Source of the DNA: Intestinimonas sp052065695
GTDB taxonomy: Bacteria; Bacillota; Clostridia; Oscillospirales; Oscillospiraceae
NCBI RefSeq assembly: GCF_052065695.1
Contig: NZ_JBQHTM010000012.1
Location: forward strand, 1-64,000
DNA length: 64,000 nucleotides
Direction of reading: 5' to 3'
In this document: positions 1 to 7,839 of the stretch, piece after piece
Numbering within the stretch: the stretch's first letter is position 1
How the letters are laid out: each line of letters begins with the position of its first letter
Notes under the pieces: generated by a model
What the model saw: only the letters and a program-made list of their open reading frames with translations
Database searches by the model: none
What the model was told of the DNA's origin: nothing
Position numbers and translations under genes: made by a program

Positions 1-1
1 C

Positions 2-67
2 GTAAATGTTTCCTGTTTCTTCATCCCCATACACCACCATTGCGTTGATAGTGTTATTATCCCACAT
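2..67 (-). CDS. Possible partial ORF running off the left edge
   Basis: An ATG at 67 on the minus strand opens 22 codons to the window edge (begins MWDNNTINAMVVYGDEETGN). An AAAGG motif lies about six bases upstream, and an in-frame stop lies just before it. The fragment is too short to assign to a family. It could be a chance frame; nothing else is recognisable in bases 1-140. Confidence 0.2.
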   Translation of the reverse strand, partial: MWDNNTINAMVVYGDEETGNIY

Positions 68-144
68 CCGGAGCCTTTATGGTAGTGCGGATTAAATCAG
101 AGATTCCCTAATCATACAGCACACTGAATAAACACACCGTTAGT

Positions 145-435
145 TGCTGGAAGTGTACTGTTTTACGCACATTAGAGGGCTGCACCGCCTCAGAGCCCCA
201 GCGCATCGTGGACGCTTTGAGCCAGGGAAAGCTGGTCGTTGCCCTTATGAGCAAAGGACACTTTACCAGCAGCGGCCACTTTATGGTACTCCGGGGTGTC
301 ACCTCGGACGGCCAGATTTTGGTCGCCGACCCGGCCAGCTATACCCGCTCGGAAAAGTCTTGGGATCTGGCCATCATCCTCAACGAAGCCAGCACCAGAG
401 CCAGTTCCGGCGGGCCCTTCTGGATCATTGGGTAG
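145..435 (+). pseudogene. C39-like peptidase, C-terminal remnant
   Basis: The frame ending at TAG 435 carries the back half of a papain-like C39_2-type peptidase fold. It includes the region around the catalytic histidine (SSGHFMVLRGV) and the following Asp segment (VADPASYTRSEKSW). The N-terminal half with the catalytic cysteine is absent: upstream of about 145 the sequence no longer resembles the family, and a stop lies at 109-111. An internal GTG at 208 has no convincing ribosome binding site. Family members are often secreted cell-wall or bacteriocin-type peptidases. I read this as a 5'-truncated remnant; a frameshift or assembly join near 140 is the alternative. Confidence 0.55.
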
Positions 436-532
436 AGCAGGCCCTGGGCAGGCGTGAATTCACAAAATATTTACATCTGCACCGGACAAAATCGCTCAGA
501 AAATGGGCGTAGTAATAGTAAGGGGGATCTTA

Positions 533-901
533 ATGTTGAAATGTCCCTGTATCCTAGCCAGATTTCTCATCCTCGTGGAGGGAGACTGGCGCAACGCCGT
601 CTTTATCGACAGCTGCGGCCAATCCGGCTGCCGGGCCAGCGAGCCCTGCTCCGGTCATCTGTTTGCCGCAGACGCGGACGGAGAGCCCGTTCTAATTGCC
701 GCCGACTTATTTCACCGGCTCACCGGAGAGCTGGTGGATCCGGCGGAGTGCGGCGGACATCTGAGCTGCTTTGCCTTTGAGCGGATGTACCATCGGAAGC
801 TGCTCTGGCTGTCGCCATCAAACCAGCTTTGCGGTGTATGTCAGCTGGCAGCCGCCCAGCCGCCGCTGTCCTGCCGGGAGATACAGGGCGTGTCTCCCTG
901 A
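533..901 (+). CDS. Cys-rich hypothetical protein, 122 aa
   Basis: The ATG at 533 follows an AAGGGGGA ribosome binding site at 520-527, so I prefer it to the upstream in-frame GTG at 503. The protein has about ten cysteines, several in pairs (CGQSGC, CGVCQ), and short hydrophobic stretches but no clear signal peptide. The Cys spacing suggests a small metal-binding or disulfide-bonded protein, which is inference. I do not recognise the family. The gene ends 28 bases before the zinc-finger gene at 930 and lies on the same strand, so the two are probably co-transcribed. Confidence 0.5.
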   Translation: MLKCPCILARFLILVEGDWRNAVFIDSCGQSGCRASEPCSGHLFAADADGEPVLIAADLFHRLTGELVDPAECGGHLSCFAFERMYHRKLLWLSPSNQLCGVCQLAAAQPPLSCREIQGVSP

Positions 902-929
902 TGATTCCTCACCAGGAGGTGATTGTTCC

Positions 930-1334
930 ATGAAACGTCTTCATCTGCATTGCCCATACTGCCGAGCTCCCGTCGTGCGCCGCCGCGGCAGGGCGCTGTT
1001 CGGCCCGGCGGCCCGGGATCCGGATGCGCTCTATTATGTCTGCGCCCGCTATCCCTTCTGCGACTCCTATGTAAGTGCTCACAGGAGAAGCGGTCTTCCA
1101 ATGGGTACACTGGCGAACCCCGCGCTGCGGCGGAAACGCATCCAGGCTCATCAGGCATTTGACCAGCTCTGGAAATCCGGCCCACTGACCAAGAAACAAG
1201 CGTACCGGTGGCTGCAGGGCGCGCTGGGCCTGCCCGAGACACAGGCTCACATTGGCTGTTTCTCCCACTATCAATGTGACCGGGTCATCGCCCTGTGCAC
1301 CGCGCCCCATCAGTCCAACCGTCTGGCCGCCTGA
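930..1334 (+). CDS. DUF3268-type zinc-finger-containing protein
   Basis: This 134-residue protein starts at ATG 930, behind a full AGGAGGTGA ribosome binding site (914-922). The N-terminus carries a CPYC pair at residues 8-11 and a second cysteine pair in YVCARYPFCDSYV, which together form a probable zinc ribbon. The rest (GTLANPALRRKRIQAHQAF, then the AYRWLQGALG and HIGCF segments) matches my memory of the DUF3268 zinc-finger family, often found on phages and mobile elements. The role is probably nucleic-acid binding, by inference. It sits 18 bases upstream of the sigma-like gene and is likely co-transcribed with it. Confidence 0.7.
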   Translation: MKRLHLHCPYCRAPVVRRRGRALFGPAARDPDALYYVCARYPFCDSYVSAHRRSGLPMGTLANPALRRKRIQAHQAFDQLWKSGPLTKKQAYRWLQGALGLPETQAHIGCFSHYQCDRVIALCTAPHQSNRLAA

Positions 1335-1352
1335 CCCTGAGGAGGTGTACCA

Positions 1353-1946
1353 ATGAATGAGCAGATCGTATTGACCGATGCACAACGCGAACTGGTCGAA
1401 CACTATCTGTCTGTGGTCGATTGGGTCATCATGGATTATATCAAAGTCAACCCACAGATCTGCGGACTGGACTATGCCGACATCTATCAGGAGGGCTGTC
1501 TCCATTTGTGCCGGGCGGCCGCTTCCTATCCCGGGGCACCGGAAAAGTTTGGCGCCTATGCCCGCAAGGTCGTCCGCAATGGTCTGATTTCCTACTGCCG
1601 CCAGGTCTGCCGTCAAGAGCCAGCCCTTCCTCTGCTTGAGGAGTGCCTGAGCGAGGACGGCGCCCCTTCGGAGGGGCCTTCCCATCTGGAGCAGAAAATT
1701 CTGGATCAGTTAATCCGCGAAGATCTCTTCCGGGCCCTCCACAAGGCCCACCGCCAATCCTCCGGAGTGGTGCGGCTCGGAATCGAGGCCCTAGAGCTCA
1801 AGGCGAAGGGAATGGACGGTCGGGAAATTGCCGCGCTCTACGGCGTCAAATCCAATCATGTGGGCGCTTGGATCTCCCGGGCCGCCAGCAAACTGCGCCG
1901 AGATCGGGGCTTCCTGCGCGCCTGTAATTCTGAGTACACAAAATGA
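1353..1946 (+). CDS. Sigma-70 family RNA polymerase sigma factor-like protein
   Basis: This 197-residue protein begins at ATG 1353 after a GAGGAGGTG ribosome binding site. Residues about 20-95 resemble sigma region 2, with the helix containing YADIYQEGCLHLCRAA and the downstream KFGAYARKVVRNGLISYCR. The C-terminal part (GMDGREIAALYGVKSNHVG) reads as a region-4 helix-turn-helix that would contact the -35 element. The middle linker is Glu- and Pro-rich. Such short sigma-like proteins are common on Firmicutes mobile elements and in accessory modules. No anti-sigma gene is visible, and the target promoters are unknown. Confidence 0.75.
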   Translation: MNEQIVLTDAQRELVEHYLSVVDWVIMDYIKVNPQICGLDYADIYQEGCLHLCRAAASYPGAPEKFGAYARKVVRNGLISYCRQVCRQEPALPLLEECLSEDGAPSEGPSHLEQKILDQLIREDLFRALHKAHRQSSGVVRLGIEALELKAKGMDGREIAALYGVKSNHVGAWISRAASKLRRDRGFLRACNSEYTK

Positions 1947-1988
1947 ATGTCCGATCTTTGAGTGCCGGAAAGGAGTTTACCGGAAGCC

Positions 1989-2279
1989 GTGAAAAAACGC
2001 TGTATTTTACTGGAGGAGTGCCGGTTCGGTGCTGTGATCCTGTGGTATGAGCCCGTGGAGCCCGACAAGCCGGAGGATGCCCAGACTTATGTGCGAATTT
2101 TCCGCAGCGAGACAGACAACCATTGCGTCGCCATGGTTCATATACATATGGTCATTCCCATTCCAGACGAGGTTAAACCTGAACGGAGATGGGGCGCATG
2201 GTATCCCGAGCAGTCTTGGCTCAACTCCGTCCTCCCTCTATGGCGAGAGCCATACCAGCAGCGCAGACATTTCAGCTGA
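1989..2279 (+). CDS. Hypothetical protein, 96 aa
   Basis: GTG 1989 is preceded, at a rather long 13-base spacing, by AAGGAG (1970-1975). The in-frame GTG at 1962 lies before that site and is less likely. The product has a beta-rich, aromatic sequence (GAVILWYEPVEPDKPED) and no membrane segment or recognisable motif. It follows the sigma-like gene by 42 bases and is the last gene before the terminator at 2315, so it probably closes the operon. I do not recognise the family. Confidence 0.45.
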   Translation: MKKRCILLEECRFGAVILWYEPVEPDKPEDAQTYVRIFRSETDNHCVAMVHIHMVIPIPDEVKPERRWGAWYPEQSWLNSVLPLWREPYQQRRHFS

Positions 2280-2314
2280 CAGTTCCCTATGGCTATACCG
2301 GCCCTGAGTCAGCC

Positions 2315-2349
2315 AAAAACCCGGTTCGTCAAACACGAACCGGGTTTTT
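2315..2349. terminator. Bidirectional rho-independent terminator
   Basis: A perfect 15-bp stem (AAAAACCCGGTTCGT, 2315-2329, paired with 2335-2349) closes a five-base CAAAC loop and has T-runs on both strands. It separates the plus-strand module from the convergent minus-strand ECF operon that ends at 2478. A second inverted repeat, GGGTAATC/GATTACCC, lies at about 2401-2429 in the intergenic space. Confidence 0.9.
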
Positions 2350-2477
2350 GATATAAAGAAGCCAAGCAATGGCAGTGCTTCCCCTAGTACAGGCAGCATA
2401 GGGTAATCCGTATCTCCACCAGATTACCCAGATTCCTCAATGGGCTGATACTTGCTGATGGTTCCCCCTTAAACTCC

Positions 2478-5138
2478 CTATTCCACCAGGCCATACTTTA
2501 CTTTGATTCGATCCAGTTTCTCCAGCATAGGCTCGGCGCCGAAGAAGAGGAACAGCCAGGTGGCGGCGGCCTGGATACAGTCGAAGGGGAAGCCCGAAAT
2601 ATAGTAAGTCAGAAGGATCTTTCCATTGAGCTCTCCCAACCAGGTAAGGGCAGATGCCGGATTCATAATCCCGCCATAGATCAGGATGGCGCACAACGCA
2701 CCGAACACGCTCAGGGACCCGCGGCTCCGCCGCAGCCAGCCCTTGCGGAAGAGCACTCCGGCCAGGAAGCCGATGATGCCCATGGCGAACATCTGCCAGG
2801 GCGTCATCGGTCCCTGCCCAAAGAGCACATTGGACACAAGCATGGTCATGGCCCCCGCCAGAAAACCTGTCTCGCCGCCGAAGGCCACGCCGGCGATAAT
2901 GGTCATGGCCATCACCGGCTTGAACTGGGGCAGCATAAAGAGCGCCGCCCGCCCGGCAATCCCAATGGCGCACAGCACCGCGATGATAACTAACTCCCTG
3001 GCCTGGGGCTTCCGGTCCTCGAAGATCAGGAAAAAGGGGAGCATACACTCCAGCAGCACCATCAGCGAGATAAAGTAGTATTTTTTGTTATCCAAGTAGA
3101 ACACGCCCACATACAGGGTCAGCGGGATCAGCAGCAGGATCAGCACCGTGGCTGCCAGGGTGCGTTTTGTCAGCTTCCGCTTCTCCTTTGGCGTCTGCAC
3201 CAGATACTCTGGCCGATGGGTGCGCCGGGTAATGGAGAGGGCAAAAACAAACATGGCGGCGATCATCACACCATAGAGCCGCAGCTGATCCTCCGCCAGG
3301 GCGGTGGCGCCCTCCTGGGTTACTAAGGCAGTCAGATCCGTAACGCCCAGCACCTTCAAAAACAGCACCAACACCGCAAGTCCGGATGCCGCAGCCAGCA
3401 GTTTCCGCCACCAGGGGAGCTTCCGGGGCCTGGCTGCCGGGCTGTTTTTCTCCAGCTCCGGCAGGGGTGGAATGTCCTCCGGCAGCGCTGGTTCCGGAGA
3501 CAGGGCCCCGCCGCAGGCGACCATTACGTCCTCCGGCGTCACCGCCCGGGGCAGAAGGCCCCGGGCCATCCGGTTGGCAGAGGTCGTGTAGAAGCTGTTA
3601 CCGGAGAAGAAGTCCCGGGGCCGGCCCTCCGTGACCACACTTCCGTCAAAGAAGAGGGCGCAGCGGTGGGCATATCTGGCGCAGAACTCGATGTCGTGGC
3701 TGACCATGAGGACGGTCACACCCCGCCGGAGCAACACCCGCAGGATCTCCGCAAAAGCCTGTTTGAACTCCGCGTCCAGTCCCTTGGTGGGCTCATCCAT
3801 CAGCAGGATATCCGGATCCAGCAGCAGCACCTTGGCCAGGGCCGCCCTCTGCTGCTCGCCGCCGGACAAGTCGTAGGGGTGGCGATCCAGCAGCGGGCCC
3901 AGGCGGCACAGGGCGGTCACATGGGCCACCCGTCCTTCTTGGATCTGCCGGGGGATCTGTTTCCCCTGAAAGATCTCAAAAAGATCCTCCCGCACCGTCT
4001 TTTTTACGAAGAGAGCCTGGGGGTTCTGGGGCAGGATGCCAAGGCTGCCATGGATCTGCACCTGTCCCCGGTAGGGCGTCAGCAGGCCGGAGAGCAGCTT
4101 CAGGCTGGTGGTCTTGCCAGTGCCGTTGCCTCCCAGGAGCGCCAGGAACTCCCCCTTTCGGACGGAGAGCTCCAGCCCTCGCACTACGTCCGGCCCATCC
4201 TTCTCATACTTGAACCACAGCTCCTCGGCGGTCAGCGCCGCCTCACCCGATCCTGATGGCACCGCCATCTCCGGCAGTGGCTTCAGGGAATGCCTCCCCG
4301 CATAGTCCGTCAGCCACCTGCGGCCCTCCCGCACGGTAACGGGGCAGGGCGCATCGTTTTCCACCGACGCCCAGACCCGCATAGCCGTCGGCATGGCCAG
4401 GAACATGGCGTGTCCGCTCTGTTTCAGGGCCACGCCCACTTCCTGGGGAGAACCGGCGCAGAGGAGTTTCCCCGCATCCATCACCACCACCTTGCTGGCT
4501 AAGGGGAATGCTTCCTCCAGCCGGTGCTCCGTCAGCAGGATGGTCGTGCCCAGCTCCCGGTTGATCTTTCCCAGGGTGGCGATAAAGTCCCCGGCAGCGA
4601 TGGGATCCAGCTGGCTGGTGGGCTCATCCAGAATGAGGATATCCGGCTGCATGGCCATAATGGAGGCCAGGTTCAACAGCTGCTTCTGGCCGCCGGAGAG
4701 CTCAGTGACATTTTTGTAAAACCACCCCTCGATCCCGAAGAAGGAGGCCATCTCCGCCACCCGCCGCCGGATGGTTGGGGTATCGTACCCCAGGCTCTCC
4801 AGTCCAAAGGCCAGCTCATGCCAGACCTTGTCCGTGACAATCTGATTCTCCGGGGACTGCTGCACAAAGCCAATTGCAGAACTTTGGAGCCGCTGATCCA
4901 ACGTGTCCAAAGGCTGACCCCGGAACCATATAAGGCCCGTCCGCTGGCCATGAGGCGTCAAGACCGTCTTGAGTTGCCGCAGCAGGGTGGATTTCCCACA
5001 GCCAGAGGGCCCGCACAAAACTAAGAACTCTCCTTGCTTGATGGTCAGATTTAAGTCATCCAAGGCCAAACGCTCCTGCTCCGGATATGAGAAGGACAGG
5101 TGCTCTATTTTTATGCTTTCTTCCATCACTTCAGCCAC
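2478..5138 (-). CDS. ECF transporter ATPase-ATPase-S component fusion
   Basis: An 886-residue fusion of energy-coupling factor transporter parts. Residues about 5-235 form the first ABC ATPase (Walker A GPSGCGKST, signature LSGGQKQ, Walker B ILDEPTSQLD). Residues about 300-525 form the second (GGNGTGKTT, LSGGEQQ, LLMDEPTKGLD). Membrane segments follow between about 575 and 700, and the last 190 residues form a six-helix ECF S component. S components set vitamin specificity. The surrounding transcobalamin-like genes and riboswitches point to a corrinoid (CbrT-like), which is inference. The GTG start at 5138 has a GGAGGAGG site and overlaps the stop of the TIM-barrel gene. The T component lies two genes upstream. 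Confidence 0.88.
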   Translation of the reverse strand: MAEVMEESIKIEHLSFSYPEQERLALDDLNLTIKQGEFLVLCGPSGCGKSTLLRQLKTVLTPHGQRTGLIWFRGQPLDTLDQRLQSSAIGFVQQSPENQIVTDKVWHELAFGLESLGYDTPTIRRRVAEMASFFGIEGWFYKNVTELSGGQKQLLNLASIMAMQPDILILDEPTSQLDPIAAGDFIATLGKINRELGTTILLTEHRLEEAFPLASKVVVMDAGKLLCAGSPQEVGVALKQSGHAMFLAMPTAMRVWASVENDAPCPVTVREGRRWLTDYAGRHSLKPLPEMAVPSGSGEAALTAEELWFKYEKDGPDVVRGLELSVRKGEFLALLGGNGTGKTTSLKLLSGLLTPYRGQVQIHGSLGILPQNPQALFVKKTVREDLFEIFQGKQIPRQIQEGRVAHVTALCRLGPLLDRHPYDLSGGEQQRAALAKVLLLDPDILLMDEPTKGLDAEFKQAFAEILRVLLRRGVTVLMVSHDIEFCARYAHRCALFFDGSVVTEGRPRDFFSGNSFYTTSANRMARGLLPRAVTPEDVMVACGGALSPEPALPEDIPPLPELEKNSPAARPRKLPWWRKLLAAASGLAVLVLFLKVLGVTDLTALVTQEGATALAEDQLRLYGVMIAAMFVFALSITRRTHRPEYLVQTPKEKRKLTKRTLAATVLILLLIPLTLYVGVFYLDNKKYYFISLMVLLECMLPFFLIFEDRKPQARELVIIAVLCAIGIAGRAALFMLPQFKPVMAMTIIAGVAFGGETGFLAGAMTMLVSNVLFGQGPMTPWQMFAMGIIGFLAGVLFRKGWLRRSRGSLSVFGALCAILIYGGIMNPASALTWLGELNGKILLTYYISGFPFDCIQAAATWLFLFFGAEPMLEKLDRIKVKYGLVE

Positions 5139-6117
5139 AAGCCAATCCTCCTCCCCTCAATAATGTCGTCTGCGCCATCACTGCCGCAGCACGGGCCCTC
5201 CGATTCCGGGAAGAGAGCTCATGAGTCAGCCAATGCGGCTCAATGCGTTCCAGTACCGGGAGGATCGCCGGATCCGTCCATGGCAGGTGCTGGTCAATCC
5301 GAAGGATGTGGCTGTAGTTTACAGCAAATCGCTCCAGGTAGTCTCTCGGCAAGTCTGTTGGAAGTTTGCCAGTGCATGCTGTCACATAGGGCCCGCTTAA
5401 TGATTGGTGGAGGTGTACCCCCTGAATATATCTGCACAGGGAACCGTGGGTATTCAGCATTTTCCGCAGGTAGGCCGCTCCTTCTCTTTGCGTGCGCAGG
5501 GAGGTGTTTGTGTTCATGAGATGGCCGGTGTCCAGCATGATCCCCTTCTTGGGATAACGAATCCCTCCTATCAGTCGGGCAGTCTCCTCCGGGTTGGTAA
5601 AGGTGAAGCCCGGCCACCACTGATTCTCTACCAGGAATACGAAGGGCCAATCTCGTTCCCCTAAAATTAAATTGATGATCTCTATTGCTGTGTCGATGAC
5701 CTCTTGGTTACTGTGAAGCCAGCGGTAGGTATAGCCTTCTTCAATAGAGACATCAGAGACATGAAACACCACATATTCTGCATTCAAGGAAGCTGCCCGT
5801 TCCAAATCCTGTTGATACTGTTTCAGTAAAATTTCCGGGTCCAACCCTCCATAAAAACGCTCAACAGTATTTAAGGCACCAAATTTTCGTACGAGCATCG
5901 CTTTGTTGTCCCGGTAAAAATCCAGCCAGTCCGGATAGAACAGCAAGTGGTAGCCAATTATCAGTTCGGAGGGTAAATCTGGAGGAAAAGCCTCGCCGCT
6001 CCATACGCCCTCCAGTCCGTCACATCCCAACCGAGCCAGTTCCCTACGCATGTCATCCCAGCCATGATATTCAATAAAACTCCCGGAATAGAGAGGGAGG
6101 CTCATCGTCTGTTTCAA
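5131..6117 (-). CDS. TIM-barrel protein, sugar isomerase/AP endonuclease-like
   Basis: A 328-residue soluble protein with the strand-end motifs of the xylose-isomerase-like TIM barrel: GCDGLEGVWSGE, EYVVFHVSDVS, FVFLVENQWW, KGIMLDTGHLMNT and YIQGVHLHQSL. Acidic and histidine residues at the strand ends would bind a metal. I chose TTG 6117 because AAGGGG lies at the right spacing and the TTG overlaps the T-component stop (TTGA), a coupled arrangement. Family members are isomerases, epimerases or endonucleases. Sitting between the ECF T and A-A-S genes suggests processing of the imported ligand, which is inference; the substrate is unknown. Confidence 0.75.
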   Translation of the reverse strand: MKQTMSLPLYSGSFIEYHGWDDMRRELARLGCDGLEGVWSGEAFPPDLPSELIIGYHLLFYPDWLDFYRDNKAMLVRKFGALNTVERFYGGLDPEILLKQYQQDLERAASLNAEYVVFHVSDVSIEEGYTYRWLHSNQEVIDTAIEIINLILGERDWPFVFLVENQWWPGFTFTNPEETARLIGGIRYPKKGIMLDTGHLMNTNTSLRTQREGAAYLRKMLNTHGSLCRYIQGVHLHQSLSGPYVTACTGKLPTDLPRDYLERFAVNYSHILRIDQHLPWTDPAILPVLERIEPHWLTHELSSRNRRARAAAVMAQTTLLRGGGLACG

Positions 6118-7029
6118 GATATCCCCTTCTTCTCTCCATACAGCCTTCGCCATTTTCTTTCTTCCCACACATCTAAAATAAGCGGCGTTAGGCACGCAGC
6201 TAAATAAATCAGATGGAGGCAGACCGTCAGCGGCGTCCAGGGTGCGCCTTTTGCTGTAGGGTAATATCGCCAGGTAAAGGCGCCCGTTGCCGCACCGCAG
6301 CAAAGAAAGACTCCGCAATACACAAGCCACCCCAGCACAGCTCTGTCCCGGCTGTCAAACCGATAAATGGAGAACGCTGTTCGGCCAGGCAGGCCGTATC
6401 CGCGGCTCTTCATACTGTCTGCTGTTTCAATGGCGTTTTCAAGGCTCCAGGTAAGCATAATAGAAAATGTTGTGACCGCATTCCGCAACCGCTGGATCAC
6501 CCCGCCATTATGAATATCCCGCCCTATGCACTGCTGTGCCTCAGACACCACTTTGAACTGAGTTTGGAATTTGGGCACGAAGCGCAGGGCCATGCTCAAC
6601 ACCAGGCTGAGGGCCGGAATGACCCGTCCGAAGAGGTAGACAAACTTATCAGAGGTCATCACCGCCGTATAACAGGAGAACCAAGTGATCACCGCTGCCA
6701 GCATGGTCGCTGCAGCCAACCCATACAGGATACTCTCCAGAGTCAGCGGATTCCCCGAGGGGAGGTAGAGCAACAGGGTCGCCCCCTCATGGTTGAAGGC
6801 GGGATTAACCAATGCGGCTACCGCCATCATGGGGAGCATCACCAGCACAGAAAAACGGACAGTCTTTCGGCCATTCAGATAGATTGCGTAAGCCAATGAA
6901 GCAGCCAGGGAAACGGCCAGGCAAACCGGGTGCATTAAAAACATGGAGAAGCCAATGACCAGCGCAAAATAGAGAAAATTGATGGCTGGATGGCAGCTGG
7001 AAAATGTATCTCTGTTTTGAATAGAACAT
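6114..7029 (-). CDS. ECF transporter T component, apparent 5' frameshift
   Basis: The frame 6114-6944 encodes a typical ECF transmembrane coupling subunit. It has several membrane helices and the cytoplasmic coupling region with RVIPALSLVLSMALRFVPK and ETADSMKSRGYGLPGR, whose Ala/Arg/Gly motifs contact the ATPases. Family-like N-terminal sequence (RDTFSSCHPAINFLYFALVI) continues upstream of ATG 6944 but has no ATG, GTG or TTG start. Adding one A to the AAAA run at 7015-7018 would join it to ATG 7029, which follows AAGGGGGG. So there is either a 1-base deletion, slippage, a sequence error, or a rare ATT start nearby. It partners the ATPase-S fusion. Confidence 0.82.
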
Positions 7030-7106
7030 CCCCCCTTATGGGACGCAGCAGACCGCCGTACCCATGAGCATGAAGTTTACTGCCCGGACTGCGTCTCCTC
7101 CCGCTC

Positions 7107-7282
7107 TCACCGGGCCATCTCACTGGCAATTTTCTGAAAGTGGCCGGCAATATAGCCATAGCTGTCCTTAATGCCGTTTTCCAAGCAAGTGAATCTTCCG
7201 CTGCTTTCGCCCCAGCATAGATATCGGTTTGCCCGTGTTCATAGCGTCTCTTTTTCCGGAGCCTGACGTGTCCGACAGGCAA
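7107..7282 (-). pseudogene. Small decayed gene of unknown family
   Basis: Directly after the DUF2284 stop, one frame reads LPVGHVRLRKKRRYEHGQT and, after one missing base near 7215, a second frame reads RYLCWGESSGRFTCLENGI and ends SYGYIAGHFQKIASEMAR at TGA 7107-7109. Together they resemble one protein of about 58 residues. I do not recognise it. It lies inside the operon, in the same stretch as the T-component frameshift, and both lesions need a single added base. Relaxed selection or base-calling error are both possible. Confidence 0.35.
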
Positions 7283-7283
7283 C

Positions 7284-7814
7284 TCATTTCAGCAGAAGCC
7301 CGCCAACGAGGGTAAGGTAGCTTGGAACCTCCCCATTTTTTACCCAGACGATGGGGCGGTGAAAATACAGCTCCATCGTCTTCTCAACATCGCCACCAAG
7401 AGCCTCAATGGATCGGCGCATTTCCTCTGGATGTCGGCACCGTGCCCCGTGTGGACGCGTGCAGTCGTCACTGCACAGGGCACAACTGCCAGCAGACAAA
7501 GCCAGAGCACCGGGCTTTCTGCGCTCCAGAACCAGGAGCTCGGTCATCAGCTTTTCCTTTTCCGCTCGCATCCCTTTCAGCAATCCGGTGAGTGTCTCGT
7601 CCGATGAAGGACAGAGTATGCGGGCAAATAGGTGCAGACGTTTATATTGTTTCCAAAGTTGCCGCGGCTGGAAAGCATATGGCGGGCAGGGCCATCGCTT
7701 TCCGTAGTTTTCACAAGCCTGGCAGTATCCCAGAAACTGTTCCACATCCACACACTCCTTGAGATACCTGCTTACAGACACTTCCTGTTCCAATGCCTCG
7801 ACAGAATATGGCAT
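7284..7814 (-). CDS. DUF2284 metal-binding protein
   Basis: A 176-residue protein with two cysteine clusters: CQACENYGKRWPCPPYAF near residues 30-48 and CALCSDDCTRPHGARCRHP near residues 110-130. These are the hallmark of DUF2284, predicted metal- or iron-sulfur-binding proteins. ATG 7814 has an AGAGGAAG ribosome binding site, so upstream in-frame codons that overlap the DUF4430 gene are less likely starts. No signal peptide is visible, so it should be cytoplasmic. Its position between the corrinoid-capture genes and the ECF transporter suggests a role in handling incoming corrinoid or its metal, which is inference. Confidence 0.8.
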   Translation of the reverse strand: MPYSVEALEQEVSVSRYLKECVDVEQFLGYCQACENYGKRWPCPPYAFQPRQLWKQYKRLHLFARILCPSSDETLTGLLKGMRAEKEKLMTELLVLERRKPGALALSAGSCALCSDDCTRPHGARCRHPEEMRRSIEALGGDVEKTMELYFHRPIVWVKNGEVPSYLTLVGGLLLK

Positions 7815-7839
7815 AGAGCGTCTTCCTCTCTGAACATCT

